64,000 nt of DNA from Gracilibacillus massiliensis. GTDB taxonomy: Bacteria; Bacillota; Bacilli; Bacillales; Amphibacillaceae. Below the pieces are notes generated by a model. That model saw only the letters and a list, made by a program, of their open reading frames with translations. It was not told the origin of the DNA and did no database searches. The DNA lies in NCBI RefSeq assembly GCF_001458115.1, contig NZ_CZRP01000009.1, positions 124,001-188,000 of the forward strand. Direction: 5' to 3'. Numbering within the stretch: position 1 is the stretch's first letter; every line of letters begins with the position of its first letter. The translations under genes were made by a program, and so were the position numbers. Positions 43,764-53,018 of this stretch are shown in pieces.

Positions 43764-44902
43764 AACTTTCCCTCCTCTTCAATTTGCATTAATACTTTTG
43801 GCACGGTAATAAAAATAGTAAATCCCTGCTTGTCACTATTAACCTCTAACGTACCATTTGCAAACTCTAACCTTTCCTTCATTCCTTTTAATCCATTGCC
43901 ATTATTTATATCTTCCAAGTCCCCTACGCCATCATCTTTAACAAATAATTGAATGTCTTTATTGGTTTCACTAATTTTTATCTGACACCTTGTTGCCTGA
44001 CTATGTTTTACCACATTGGTCACGGCTTCTTTCAAACACATACTTAGCACATTTTCTAAAAATAGCGGAATATGCTCGCAATCTGCTTCCATTTCCATCT
44101 TGACTTCTATATTTGCTGCTTGTAACAATTGCTTCACATGTTCGATTTCATCAACTAATCGAACGGTCCGCATATCTGAGACCATTTCGCGAACTTCTTT
44201 TAAAGCTTGCCTTGCCGTTTGCTGAACATCCTGTAATTCTTTAATTGCTGCTTCTCTATCTTTTTCGATCAGTTTAGAAGATAGTTCACTCTTTAAGCCA
44301 ATCATTGATAATTTCTGTCCTAAAGTATCATGCAAATCTCTGGCAATACGATGACGCTCTTCAATAATCGCTAATTGCGCAATTCTTTGATTAGCATCTT
44401 CTAATTGTCCTTCCAATTTCTCTTGTTTAAAACGATTATAACGATTGATCGGAATTAAGATAACCCCTAATATTGTCATAATTAGAAAAGGAATTTGACT
44501 TAAAAACAAGGAATAATTCAAGAAAAAACCTGCCGTAATGGCCCCAATTGTCGTCACTAGATGAATAACATACATAGTGATGAAACCAGCTTTTCTTTTG
44601 ATATTACCAATAAAAAATGCAGTAAAAAGTGCAAAATAAACATATCCAAATAAAATGGACATCACGATATTGATGGCAAACTCAATACTTATACCGATAT
44701 AGACTAATGGCCCACGGGAAGTAAATGACATCCAATATACACCAAAAAACAATAGAGTCGCGGCAATTCCAAAGCCTATTTCTAAGATAGCAGTTGACCG
44801 GAAAATAAAATAAAATGGTAACACACAAAAAATAATCCAAATATATAAACTAAGCCCAGTATTTTTAGGGAAAATATGATACCAATGTTGCACTTCTACC
44901 AC
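43760..44902 (-). CDS. desK: Thermosensor histidine kinase DesK
   Basis: 380 residues. About five membrane helices (20-155) form the sensor, then a coiled dimer helix with the phosphorylated histidine in RHRIARDLHDTLGQKLSMIG and an ATPase domain with VTNVVKHSQATRC and DDGVGDLEDINNGNGLKGMKER. It belongs to the HisKA_3 family. In B. subtilis DesK senses membrane thickness and order; the same gene neighbours here support the same role. Confidence 0.95.
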   Translation of the reverse strand: MVEVQHWYHIFPKNTGLSLYIWIIFCVLPFYFIFRSTAILEIGFGIAATLLFFGVYWMSFTSRGPLVYIGISIEFAINIVMSILFGYVYFALFTAFFIGNIKRKAGFITMYVIHLVTTIGAITAGFFLNYSLFLSQIPFLIMTILGVILIPINRYNRFKQEKLEGQLEDANQRIAQLAIIEERHRIARDLHDTLGQKLSMIGLKSELSSKLIEKDREAAIKELQDVQQTARQALKEVREMVSDMRTVRLVDEIEHVKQLLQAANIEVKMEMEADCEHIPLFLENVLSMCLKEAVTNVVKHSQATRCQIKISETNKDIQLFVKDDGVGDLEDINNGNGLKGMKERLEFANGTLEVNSDKQGFTIFITVPKVLMQIEEEGKL

Positions 44903-44936
44903 AACCTTCCATTCTCATTATACCAAAAAACGTTAA

Positions 44937-44964
44937 AAACCCCCATCCAATTGGGACAGGGGAT
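44937..44964 (-). terminator. Hairpin between des and desK
   Basis: On the minus strand CCCCTGTCC, a short loop and GGATGGGGG are followed by TTTTT. The stem has bulges. It may stop part of des transcription before desKR, giving more desaturase than regulator. Confidence 0.65.
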
Positions 44965-44971
44965 AGCCATT

Positions 44972-46024
44972 TTAAGAGCGAATGGTTTGCGATGGCTTCG
45001 CTGTTGGTATCGAGATTTTTGTTTTCGTTTTAAGCTTTTTCTTCATTTGTTTAAAACTGATAAACGTTTTCTGTTCTTCATCATACAAGCGGAAACGAAT
45101 CGATTCCAAACTTGTCTTTAATGTAATCGTTGTTGCTTTTTGGAGTGGCGGTGTTTCCTGGTGAGCCTTTTCCAAAGAATAATTCGGAACTCTTGGCGCT
45201 AAGTGGTGGACATGGTGGTAACCGATATTACCTGTCATCCACTCTAACCATCTTGGGAGTTTATAATATGAACTACCATCAACAGCAGCCTTGACATAAT
45301 CCCATTCCGATTCATTTTCAAAATACGAATCCTCAAACTGATGTTGTACGTAAAACAACCAGATTCCTAAGGCACCTGCAATATAGGCGATCGGCAACTG
45401 CACTAAAAGAATCGCTTGCCAACCTAACGTTAATACTAATACGGTATAAACAATAACGAGCATTATGTTGATTAAATACGTATTCCAGCGCTCTTTCTTT
45501 CGAGCATCTTTACGATTCACCCGGTTTTCATACAAGAATAATGAAAATGGCCCTAAACCGAACATAACGATTGGGTTTCGATAAAGTCGATATTGTAACC
45601 TTTGCCATTTACTAGCTTCTTCATATTCTTTAACCGTCATGATCCAAATATCACCTGTACCACGTTGATCTAAATTACCACTCGTTGCATGATGAATCGA
45701 ATGTTCTCTCTTCCATTTTTCAAAGGCGAAGTGGGTTAAGACCCCTGTCACAGTTCCAATTACACGATTTAATTTTTTATTTTTAAAGAAAGATTGATGG
45801 GCACAGTCATGAAATATGATAAATGTTCTAACCATGAAGCCTGCTGCTATAACGGAAAAAGCAAGACTTAACCATATGGATATCGATAAACTTTGATAAG
45901 CAAAAAACCACAGAATGAAAAATGGTGGAATCGTATTTATTAATTGAATAATACTCTTTTTTGTTTGTGATGTTGCATAAGGCATTACATCTTTTCGTAA
46001 TTGAGCTTGTTTTTGTTTGCTCAT
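44972..46024 (-). CDS. des: Membrane acyl-lipid fatty acid desaturase
   Basis: About 350 residues from the second ATG at 46024, since the first ATG overlaps the AGTAGGG site. The three histidine boxes for the di-iron centre are present: HDCAH, HSIHH and HHVHH. Hydrophobic segments lie at 30-80 and 180-240. It introduces double bonds into membrane lipid acyl chains, restoring fluidity in the cold. It is the first gene of the des-desK-desR set. Confidence 0.95.
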   Translation of the reverse strand: MSKQKQAQLRKDVMPYATSQTKKSIIQLINTIPPFFILWFFAYQSLSISIWLSLAFSVIAAGFMVRTFIIFHDCAHQSFFKNKKLNRVIGTVTGVLTHFAFEKWKREHSIHHATSGNLDQRGTGDIWIMTVKEYEEASKWQRLQYRLYRNPIVMFGLGPFSLFLYENRVNRKDARKKERWNTYLINIMLVIVYTVLVLTLGWQAILLVQLPIAYIAGALGIWLFYVQHQFEDSYFENESEWDYVKAAVDGSSYYKLPRWLEWMTGNIGYHHVHHLAPRVPNYSLEKAHQETPPLQKATTITLKTSLESIRFRLYDEEQKTFISFKQMKKKLKTKTKISIPTAKPSQTIRS

Positions 46025-46094
46025 CTTCATCCCTACTTTCGAAGCTTTCTATACTTGAAAGTTTACGCCATTTTCACGAATTTTATAAGGCACA

Positions 46095-46125
46095 ATTGTC
46101 AGGACTTTTAGATGACATTTGTCAT
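46095..46125 (-). promoter_or_regulatory. Probable DesR operator upstream of des
   Basis: An inverted repeat ATGACA-TT-TGTCAT (46112-46125) and a further half-site TTGTCA (46096-46101) lie about 70-100 bases before the des start. A likely -10, TATAAA on the minus strand at 46082-46087, follows with no clear -35, so an activator seems needed. The location fits DesR, but I have not compared it with the published operator. Confidence 0.5.
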
Positions 46126-46168
46126 GTTTGGAGGTTATATTTTCCATTAAATACGAAACAATAGTGTT

Positions 46169-47302
46169 TTACCTCACGATGTTTGCAGATCTCTTGGTAA
46201 AGTCGATGTCTTGATAGTACGTATTTTTTACTAAAATGTTTGGTCCCAGACATTTTACTGCAGGACAATGACAGTTTAAGGATTTTGCCGTTTTGGATTC
46301 CATCCACCTTTTATACGATGTTAGCAATGAAGTATTTTGAATATTACCAAGTGATGGCTCTTCTTCATCACCAAAATCCGTAACAATAACTTCTCCTGAA
46401 AAAATGTTGACGTTAAGTCTTGACCTGCCATCTGGATCATTTCTTACTGTAACATTTTTCTCTTTGTATAAACGCTTAAGTAAAGCGAGCTCCTTCTCAC
46501 TCTTATTACACGGATAAAAGGGTAAGGTCCCAAATAACATCCATATCGACGAATCACGGTAATCCAATAACCTTTCAATACCTTCTTGCATTTCAGCTAA
46601 GGAAAGTGTTTGTAAATCACTAGCAAAGTCAACTGGATACATTGGGTGGATTTCATGACGGACACAGCCCATTTCAAGTACATGATCATGTATTTTCTCC
46701 AAATAAGGGAATGTTCTCTTGTTTAGCATCGTTTCGGCCGAGACCATCACACCCTCAGCAGATAGCCTCTGTGAATTGTCTACCATGCGTTCAAAATATT
46801 TCTTGCGATTTACCTCATTCGGTTTCCTATCCATGTTTGCAAAACCAGTAGTCGCAAATTCCTCTTCTGTTCCCCAGTTATGAGAGATATGTAATACATC
46901 TAAATAGGGAATAATTGCTTCATAACGAGAATATGGCAAGGTCAAATTTGAATTAATTTGTGTTCGGACACCCCTGTTGTGGGCATAACGAAGAAGTGGT
47001 ATAACATAGTCACGAACCGATTTTTTTGACATCATCGGTTCTCCACCAGTTATACTCAAAGTATGTAAATGCGGGATTTCGTCCAATCGTTTTTTCAGAA
47101 GTTCAAAAGGTAGTGCATCAGGATCTTTATCACGCAAAGTATAACCTACTGCACAATGCGCGCACCTCATATTACATAAATGTGTTGTCGTAAATTCTAT
47201 ATTGGTTAACGTCATTTCACCAAATTGTTCCACATCCATATAGGCTTCCCATGGATCAAAATCAGGTGTAATCGGTCGTTTAGCTTTTTCAACAAACGGC
47301 AT
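46169..47302 (-). CDS. yfkAB: Radical SAM protein YfkAB
   Basis: 377 residues from the ATG at 47302, which has GAAAGGAAG nine bases upstream. The radical SAM cluster motif is CNMRCAHC near residue 43, followed by SITGGEPM. The C-terminus has CHCPAVKC, the C-x-C-x4-C motif that defines the YfkAB subfamily. The product is unknown in this family. The gene is single and divergent from the rhodanese/MBL gene. Confidence 0.92.
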   Translation of the reverse strand: MPFVEKAKRPITPDFDPWEAYMDVEQFGEMTLTNIEFTTTHLCNMRCAHCAVGYTLRDKDPDALPFELLKKRLDEIPHLHTLSITGGEPMMSKKSVRDYVIPLLRYAHNRGVRTQINSNLTLPYSRYEAIIPYLDVLHISHNWGTEEEFATTGFANMDRKPNEVNRKKYFERMVDNSQRLSAEGVMVSAETMLNKRTFPYLEKIHDHVLEMGCVRHEIHPMYPVDFASDLQTLSLAEMQEGIERLLDYRDSSIWMLFGTLPFYPCNKSEKELALLKRLYKEKNVTVRNDPDGRSRLNVNIFSGEVIVTDFGDEEEPSLGNIQNTSLLTSYKRWMESKTAKSLNCHCPAVKCLGPNILVKNTYYQDIDFTKRSANIVR

Positions 47303-47395
47303 GTTGATATACTTCCTTTCTTTGCACGAATCTTTACCCATTGTATCAAACATCTGTTTAAATTTCGCTAAGGTAGACAGATCTAAGTTTATTTT

Positions 47396-47411
47396 ATACC
47401 TTTTGGGGTAT
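47396..47411 (+). promoter_or_regulatory. CsoR/CstR-like operator overlapping the promoter
   Basis: ATACC-TTTTGG-GGTAT is a partial palindrome of the TACC...GGTA type bound by CsoR-family repressors. It overlaps a likely -10 (TATGAT, 47410-47415). Because the downstream gene detoxifies persulfides, the sulfur-sensing member CstR is the better guess. No CsoR-family gene is in the window. Confidence 0.5.
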
Positions 47412-47452
47412 GATAACTATTAGAGAATATTGAAATTAGGAGGCGGTATTAT

Positions 47453-48580
47453 ATGAGTAAAGTTCAAGTAACGACAAGCGATATTGCTCAAAAAGTCATA
47501 GACAAAGAATCCATGTATTTACTAGATGTACGCAATGAGAGCGACTTTGAGGAATGGAAAATTGAAGGGGAAGCTTTTGAGTATAAGAATGTCCCTTTTT
47601 CTGAAATTAAAGAGGATGTAGAACCCTTAGCAAAAGAACTCCCGAATGATAAAGATATTATCGTAGCTTGCGCAAAAGGCATTTCTGCACAAAAAACTGC
47701 TGATATGTTAGAAAAAGCAGGACTTAATAATGTATATCCGTTAGAAGGAGGTATGAGAGCTTGGAGTGAACATTTAGAACCGGTTAAAGTTGCAGACATT
47801 GAAGGTGGTGCAATTTATCAGTTTATTCGTCTTGGTAAAGGTTGTCTATCCTATATGGTAATTTCAAATGGCGAGGCCGCCGTAATTGATGCTACAAGAA
47901 TGATTGATACCTTCAAAGAATTTGCTGAGGATAAAGGGGCAAAAATCCGTTATACCTTGGACACTCATTTACATGCAGACCATATTTCCGGTGGACGAAA
48001 ACTAGCCGAGGAAACAAATGCTAGTTATTACCTACCACCAAAAGATGCTACAGAAGTTACGTTTGATTATCATCAACTAGAAGAAGGCACAACATTGTAT
48101 GTAGGTGCTGCAAAAATTGAAGTGAAAGCCATATATTCTCCAGGTCATACGATTGGATCTACTTCATTAATTGTAAATAATGGGTATTTACTTACGGGAG
48201 ATATTCTGTTTATTCAATCGATCGGAAGACCTGACTTAGCTGGTAAAGCAGACGATTGGGTTCAAGATTTACATGACACACTTTATGAAACATATACGAA
48301 GTTAGATCAAGAGTTAGTGGTTTTACCTGCGCATTACGCCTCAAATAATGAAATGAATTCAAATGGAACGATTAGCAAAAAACTGCGTACACTATATCAA
48401 GAAAATGTTGGTTTAAATGTGCAAAATCAGGACAAGTTTCGAAAAATGGTGACAGAAAACTTACCACCTCAACCGAATTCACATCAAAAAATACGTGAAA
48501 CAAACATGGGTAAACAAGCGCCTGATGCAGAAGAACAACGAGAAATGGAAATCGGTCCAAATCGATGTGCTATATCCTAA
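47453..48580 (+). CDS. Rhodanese–persulfide dioxygenase fusion (YrkH/CstB-like)
   Basis: 375 residues. The N-terminal rhodanese domain (1-100) has catalytic cysteine in VACAKGIS. The metallo-beta-lactamase domain (about 110-320) has [22 protein letters not shown] and LTGDILFIQ, the pattern of persulfide dioxygenases. It should oxidise persulfide sulfur to sulfite or thiosulfate. The C-terminal 50 residues are a hydrophilic tail. The ribosome site AGGAGG is strong. Confidence 0.92.
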   Translation: MSKVQVTTSDIAQKVIDKESMYLLDVRNESDFEEWKIEGEAFEYKNVPFSEIKEDVEPLAKELPNDKDIIVACAKGISAQKTADMLEKAGLNNVYPLEGGMRAWSEHLEPVKVADIEGGAIYQFIRLGKGCLSYMVISNGEAAVIDATRMIDTFKEFAEDKGAKIRYTLDTHLHADHISGGRKLAEETNASYYLPPKDATEVTFDYHQLEEGTTLYVGAAKIEVKAIYSPGHTIGSTSLIVNNGYLLTGDILFIQSIGRPDLAGKADDWVQDLHDTLYETYTKLDQELVVLPAHYASNNEMNSNGTISKKLRTLYQENVGLNVQNQDKFRKMVTENLPPQPNSHQKIRETNMGKQAPDAEEQREMEIGPNRCAIS

Positions 48581-48593
48581 TAACCACCTAAAG

Positions 48594-48620
48594 TGACAGC
48601 ATCCCCGCTGTCATCTTTTG
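48594..48620 (+). terminator. Short terminator after the rhodanese/MBL gene
   Basis: Stem TGACAGC/GCTGTCA with a six-base loop, followed by TCTTTTG. Confidence 0.65.
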
Positions 48621-48691
48621 TATAGATTTATTCCGTATAGTTTTATCTATTTCATTTTGGTGAATGTAGTAGATAAGGGAGGAATCTATTT

Positions 48692-49090
48692 ATGTCAAAT
48701 GCTTTAGTATTCATTGCAATTATTTTTATTGTTGCAAATTTGATTTACTTTTTTCGTAACAAAACATATAAGAAAAGTTATTTCAGTACCGCACTATTTA
48801 TGAAGCTGTTTTTTGTACTTTTAGGTGTCACTTTTGGTTTTGGAATTTTATATTATGCGTTATCGTTTCAAGAAACCGTTGTTGTGCAAAGTCTATCTGA
48901 TAATACTCCAATTAAACATAGTTTTGGCAACCTATTATACTTTAGTGGTGTTACCATGCTTTCTGTAGGTTACGGGGACATGCTTCCTATTAATGCAGCA
49001 AGATTTTTCGCTCTTATTCAGGCAGCCATCGGTATTTTATTACCTACAGCATACTTTATGAAAGCATTAGACCATTCTAAAGATGAGTAG
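48692..49090 (+). CDS. Small two-pore-helix potassium channel
   Basis: 132 residues with three hydrophobic segments (4-20, 38-60 and 105-125). The pore loop is TMLSVGYGDMLP, which holds the T-x-G-Y-G-D selectivity filter in the form SVGYGD. It lacks a C-terminal ligand-binding domain, so gating is unknown. GGGAGGA lies upstream. Confidence 0.88.
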   Translation: MSNALVFIAIIFIVANLIYFFRNKTYKKSYFSTALFMKLFFVLLGVTFGFGILYYALSFQETVVVQSLSDNTPIKHSFGNLLYFSGVTMLSVGYGDMLPINAARFFALIQAAIGILLPTAYFMKALDHSKDE

Positions 49091-49266
49091 AAAAATCCGT
49101 ATTAGATAGGTGAATTCTTAATAATATTTCAATGGCCACTGTATGCCACTAACAATCTCACATCGATTCTTTCAGACCAAATAAACTTTCTATGTTAATA
49201 TAACACCGTATTCACTTCCAGAGAATCCGTCGGAGTTATTACTCTCACTACCCTCAGCAAAACGTC

Positions 49267-49286
49267 TCAGGAAGTTAGCGTCCGTT
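49267..49286. repeat. 20-base sequence shared in inverted orientation with 62988-63007
   Basis: TCAGGAAGTTAGCGTCCGTT is the exact reverse complement of the sequence at 62988-63007. Both lie in gene-free gaps, and flanking bases are loosely similar. The gap 49091-49373 otherwise holds nothing I can name. Confidence 0.6.
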
Positions 49287-49373
49287 TACCTCTATTTTGC
49301 TCCTTTGTTATAACTCGAATCTTTTTTAAGGTATTTCGGACGATTAACCATGATAAAAGGAGATAAAACTTTT

Positions 49374-49928
49374 ATGAAGCATTTTCAGATCTTTTGGGCT
49401 TTTCTTAAAGTAGGAATACTAGGATACGGCGGCGGTCCTTCATCAATACCACTGGTGCACAAAGAAGTAGTAGACCACTATGAATGGTTGGATAACAATG
49501 AGTTTTCAGACATACTCGCAATCGGAAACACACTCCCAGGGCCAATCGCAACAAAAATGGCTGGATACATTGGTTATCGTGTAGCAGGATGGTTAGGAGT
49601 GGTTAACGCTGTACTTTCAACAATAATACCGTCAATTATTGCCATGATTGTATTATTAGTATCGTTGAGTAATTTTAGTGAACTATCTTGGGTTAACGGA
49701 ATGACACATGCTATCGTTCCTGTAGTTGGTGTGATGCTTGCCATACTTACATGGGATTTTGTCGTAAAAGGAAAAAAAGACTTAGGATGGAAGTTTAATG
49801 TGATATTACTTGTCTCCAGTCTCATTTTACTTGAGTTATTAAATATTCATCCCGCTATTGTCATTTTTATTTTACTAGTGATCGCCTTTACGACGACATC
49901 AAAACAAGAAGAAAAGGAGCAGGTGTAG
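49374..49928 (+). CDS. Chromate transporter, first half-size subunit
   Basis: 184 residues from the ATG at 49374, which follows AAAAGGAG; the ATG at 49350 has no ribosome site. CHR-domain features: FLKVGILGYGGGPSSIPLVHKEVV, LAIGNTLPGPIATKMAGYIGYRVAG. About six membrane helices. Short CHR proteins work as pairs of opposite topology, and the partner follows directly. Chromate or sulfate-like anion transport is the known role. Confidence 0.92.
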   Translation: MKHFQIFWAFLKVGILGYGGGPSSIPLVHKEVVDHYEWLDNNEFSDILAIGNTLPGPIATKMAGYIGYRVAGWLGVVNAVLSTIIPSIIAMIVLLVSLSNFSELSWVNGMTHAIVPVVGVMLAILTWDFVVKGKKDLGWKFNVILLVSSLILLELLNIHPAIVIFILLVIAFTTTSKQEEKEQV

Positions 49929-50459
49929 ATGATATATTGGGAAATATTTCTCGCTTTTTTTATTCCTGGAATTGTTGGCTATGGAGGGGGACCTGCGAGT
50001 ATTCCTCTCGTACAAAATGAAGTAGTAAATCGATATGAATGGTTAAGCCTTTCACAATTTGGAGAAGTCCTTGCAATAGGAAATGCCTTACCGGGACCGA
50101 TTGCAACCAAGATGGCTGGTTATATCGGCTATGAGCAAGCAGGTGTTTTAGGTGCAGGGGTCGGAATTTTTGCAACAGTGGCCCCTTCTTTACTATTAAT
50201 GATCATCCTTTTAAGTATACTATACAAATTTAAAAATTCACCCAAAGTAAAAAAAATGACGATGTTCATTCGACCAACTATAGCCGTGCTGCTAGGGGTT
50301 TTAACCTTTCAATTCTTTTTCCAATCGTATGAAAACGAAGGTACCATTCAGACGTTACTACTAATTGGACTCAGCTGGCTCTTTTTAGTGAAACTTAAAA
50401 TTCATCCAGCCTTTGTTATACTTGGAGCCCTTGGGTACGGAGCGATTTTTCTAGCCTAA
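49929..50459 (+). CDS. Chromate transporter, second half-size subunit
   Basis: 176 residues. The same CHR pattern is repeated: FFIPGIVGYGGGPASIPLVQ, LAIGNALPGPIATKMAGYIG. It begins immediately after the stop of the first subunit, with AGGAG inside that gene's end. The two proteins probably form a heterodimer. The gene order and size match the paired chromate transporters of Bacillus. Confidence 0.92.
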   Translation: MIYWEIFLAFFIPGIVGYGGGPASIPLVQNEVVNRYEWLSLSQFGEVLAIGNALPGPIATKMAGYIGYEQAGVLGAGVGIFATVAPSLLLMIILLSILYKFKNSPKVKKMTMFIRPTIAVLLGVLTFQFFFQSYENEGTIQTLLLIGLSWLFLVKLKIHPAFVILGALGYGAIFLA

Positions 50460-50640
50460 ACTCAAATAATTAAATTCATTTACTAAGGAACAACGAACAC
50501 TTCCCAAAATTCATACATAATTCACAAAGTTGTGTGAGACTATATCTTCCAACGAGCATAGCCACTTTTCGTTTCTCGTAACCTTTCTGAACACCATTCC
50601 GTCTATAAATTGAAAATAAAAGGAAAGGATGGGTTGTGGA

Positions 50641-51105
50641 ATGAAAAAGGCACAAAAATATGTAATGATTACTTTTTTAGCTCTCATAGGATTATTTTTT
50701 TACACCTCTGATATTAGTGCAAGTGAACGGGAGATAACAGTTAAGCCAGAAATTAAAGAAGATCTCATCCAAGCACAATCAACGAATTATATTAAAGAAG
50801 GTAACGCTTCTATACGAAGAGTCAATTCTCGAACAGTCGGAAGTAGCTGTAATACATCTAGTTATTCGTCTGTACAACAAATATCCTGTAACATCAATCT
50901 CCAAGTAAAAAATAAATCCACAGGACAATGGACGAATACTGGCCAAAGTAAAAGGTTTGTCAATTATTATTCTTCTTATGTAAGTGGTAGTACTAATTTC
51001 GCTATTCAGACTGGATATGAATATCGTATAAGAACACTTCATACGACATCACAATATGGAATTATAGAACAATTAACTGCAATTACAGGGCGAATTAAAT
51101 ACTAA
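50641..51105 (+). CDS. Small secreted protein
   Basis: 154 residues from the ATG at 50641, which leaves a proper signal peptide (MKKAQKYVMITFLALIGLF, cleavage after DISA). An upstream ATG at 50629 is also possible. The mature part holds two cysteines (SSCNTSS and ISCNIN) that may form a disulfide, and beta-strand patterns such as NINLQVKNKSTGQW and YEYRIRTLH. It ends at a terminator. Family not recognised with confidence. Confidence 0.75.
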   Translation: MKKAQKYVMITFLALIGLFFYTSDISASEREITVKPEIKEDLIQAQSTNYIKEGNASIRRVNSRTVGSSCNTSSYSSVQQISCNINLQVKNKSTGQWTNTGQSKRFVNYYSSYVSGSTNFAIQTGYEYRIRTLHTTSQYGIIEQLTAITGRIKY

Positions 51106-51112
51106 AAAATAG

Positions 51113-51152
51113 AAGAAGAGCGTTCCTTTGTAGATAGGAACGCCCTTCTTTA
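51113..51152. terminator. Bidirectional terminator
   Basis: Stem AAGAAGAGCGTTCC/GGAACGCCCTTCTT with one mismatch and a ten-base loop, between convergent genes. T-runs are present on both strands. Confidence 0.85.
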
Positions 51153-51911
51153 TTCGATTGATTCTGCTATCTTTATTATCTCTTCTTCAGAAGCTTTACC
51201 TTCTAACAACCAATTCAACTGTGGCGTACTCCAAATCAGTTGTTTACTTGCATCTTTAAATTCTATAAAACGTGCTTCTCCCCCATCTAAATCAACTATT
51301 TTTACATTAGTATCGTCATTATCGACCACTTTTGCACTAGCGAAATCATTCGGCTGATAGGTTTGAGTTAACGTAAAGGTTTCATTCTGATCATCCGAAT
51401 AATGAAGCTGAACTTGGTTACTTTCAGAATTCTCACTAATTACTTCCACATATTGCAACTGGTAACTACCTGGAGTGTAAGCAGGTTTGGAGATGTTGAA
51501 GTTTGTCTTTCTTTGTGCGTCCTCAAACGTCACTTCCGTTCTTTCTATTTCAACATCTTCTGTTGTAATTTTATCAAAATCGGGAAGGTCATCTGACGAA
51601 GAACCCTGCCCCTCTATAGTAGTTTGGCTTATTTGTGTCGTATCGCCATCTGTCGTTACAAACATATTAACAAACCAGTCAAACGCTTGAATTTGATTGG
51701 AAGTCGCGAATACTGATCCTAATATAACAATTGCAAACACCGCCACTGCCAATAAACTCTTTTTGGGGAGTAAACGTTTTTGTCTACTATTTGTTTTTGA
51801 TAGTTCGATTTTTATTTTTTTCCAGTTCTCTTCTTTCGAAAGGGGTGCTGGGTCGGGGGATTGGTAATCTTCCTTTAGCCAATTCTCCCACTTATTTAAT
51901 TTATTCGTCAT
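51150..51911 (-). CDS. Anti-sigma factor with DUF4367-like outer domain
   Basis: 253 residues: a cytoplasmic N-terminus (1-50), one membrane helix (SLLAVAVFAIVILGSVFA) and an outer domain. The C-terminal part has FNISKPAYTPGSYQLQYVEV and the pattern of DUF4367. It starts at a TAATG overlap with the sigma factor stop. Such paired membrane proteins hold ECF sigma factors inactive until an envelope signal. The signal is unknown. Confidence 0.87.
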   Translation of the reverse strand: MTNKLNKWENWLKEDYQSPDPAPLSKEENWKKIKIELSKTNSRQKRLLPKKSLLAVAVFAIVILGSVFATSNQIQAFDWFVNMFVTTDGDTTQISQTTIEGQGSSSDDLPDFDKITTEDVEIERTEVTFEDAQRKTNFNISKPAYTPGSYQLQYVEVISENSESNQVQLHYSDDQNETFTLTQTYQPNDFASAKVVDNDDTNVKIVDLDGGEARFIEFKDASKQLIWSTPQLNWLLEGKASEEEIIKIAESIE

Positions 51912-52480
51912 TATTTTTCACCACCAATCCATTGTCTTTCAGGGTCATTTTCCACTTTCTGCTTCATGGCGTTGCGAGCACGATGAAGTCTTGTTTTTAC
52001 AGTTCCTTCTGTTAAGTCCAAATTAACTGCGATTTCTTTTATCGACAATTCATGTATATAGCGTAATAACAATACTTCTCGGTACTCCACTTTCATTTCA
52101 TGTAATACTTCGATAATTTCTTCTTTTACAAATTTGGATTCTACCAAAAAAGAGACATCCGGATCTTTTACTTGTGCATGTCGTTCTTGTACCGTAATAT
52201 CATCTGTTAAAAATTCATTTGATCCTTTTCGTTTTCTAAGAATATCTATGGCAGTTCTTGTCGCAATCGTAGAGAGCCAAGCCCCCATCCTGCCCTTATC
52301 CTCCAAATTATGCATGTGTTTATAAGCTTTTACAAAAGTCTCTTGTAATGCGTCTTGTGCTAAATGAGTGTCTTTTGTAATGAAATAAACATCACGATAT
52401 ACCCTTGAATAAAACATGTCATATACTAGACGGAATTCTTCTTCAGTTGGTTCCGTTTTTTTGAAAAACTTTTTAAACAT
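51911..52480 (-). CDS. ECF-type sigma factor
   Basis: 189 residues. Region 2 has DTHLAQDALQETFVKAYKH and MGAWLSTIATRTAIDILRKRK; region 4 has VEYREVLLLRYIHELSIKEIA and EGTVKTRLHRARNAMKQ. It directs RNA polymerase to stress-response promoters. The anti-sigma gene follows and overlaps it by one base. Similar to SigW/SigX-type factors but not assignable to either by eye. Confidence 0.92.
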   Translation of the reverse strand: MFKKFFKKTEPTEEEFRLVYDMFYSRVYRDVYFITKDTHLAQDALQETFVKAYKHMHNLEDKGRMGAWLSTIATRTAIDILRKRKGSNEFLTDDITVQERHAQVKDPDVSFLVESKFVKEEIIEVLHEMKVEYREVLLLRYIHELSIKEIAVNLDLTEGTVKTRLHRARNAMKQKVENDPERQWIGGEK

Positions 52481-52512
52481 ATTATCCGCACCTTCTTATA
52501 TCAGTCATACAA

Positions 52513-52521
52513 ATTATAACA
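52513..52521 (-). promoter_or_regulatory. Extended -10 promoter of the sigma/anti-sigma operon
   Basis: TGTTATAAT on the minus strand is a perfect extended -10 (TGnTATAAT), about 30 bases before the sigma factor start. This would be read by the vegetative sigma factor. I see no obvious ECF-type self-promoter. Confidence 0.5.
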
Positions 52522-52631
52522 TTTTTCCTATGTAAATAAATAATTTTAGAAATATTTTCAAAATGAATAGTAGTAAGGCACCTTTATTAAAATTGTTGCG
52601 AATTTTTTGTAACTTTTACTTGTTTCAAGCG

Positions 52632-52640
52632 TGATATAGT
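52632..52640 (+). promoter_or_regulatory. Extended -10 promoter for the ABC-F leader
   Basis: TGATATAGT fits the extended -10 pattern and lies 21 bases before the leader peptide ATG. The -35 region is weak. Confidence 0.45.
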
Positions 52641-52661
52641 GAGAAAGAAAAGGAGGAGCTA

Positions 52662-52724
52662 ATGAAAAAAGTATTGATCAGATTTATAAAAAATATTTTC
52701 TTGATAGAAAACGATTACGATTGA
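52662..52724 (+). CDS. 20-residue leader peptide upstream of the ABC-F gene
   Basis: MKKVLIRFIKNIFLIENDYD follows an unusually strong ribosome site, AAAGGAGGAG. Translation regulates many antibiotic-resistance ABC-F genes, where drug-stalled ribosomes on a leader peptide block formation of a terminator. The terminator and a possible antiterminator follow before the ABC-F gene. Confidence 0.65.
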   Translation: MKKVLIRFIKNIFLIENDYD

Positions 52725-52794
52725 CTTAATCAAGAATTTTATATAAACTTATACTCAAATTAATGAAAGGGTGACCCTATTACAATGAAGTTAT

Positions 52795-52991
52795 AATCCT
52801 ATTTCTCAAGCTATATTTTCATAAGACGTTTCACATGCACCCAAGGGTAGTGTGTGTCTTTTTCGAAAATATACAGAATAGGATTGGTACTTTATGTAGG
52901 GAGAATTAGTGCTCAAGCTTCTTTTGTGTACGTTTTTTCACCTTTATCCGGTAGCCTCCTATTCTGTAATGAATATAGGAGGCTTTTTTTA
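52795..52991 (+). promoter_or_regulatory. Transcription attenuator of the ABC-F gene
   Basis: The segment TACAGAATAGG (52872-52882) is fully complementary to CCTATTCTGTA (52958-52968), the 5' side of the terminator. The same segment can pair instead with upstream sequence: AATCCTATT (52795) with AATAGGATT (52877), and TATATTTTC (52812) with GAAAATATA (52865). These are mutually exclusive folds, as in classic attenuation. Ribosome stalling on the leader could decide between them; the direct link between stalling and the folds is inferred. Confidence 0.65.
52953..52991 (+). terminator. Attenuator terminator before the ABC-F gene
   Basis: Perfect 10-bp stem AGCCTCCTAT/ATAGGAGGCT followed by seven T, located 28 bases upstream of the ABC-F start and downstream of a leader peptide. 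Confidence 0.9.
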
Positions 52992-53018
52992 GTCTCCTCA
53001 TAACTAGGAGAGATGCAT

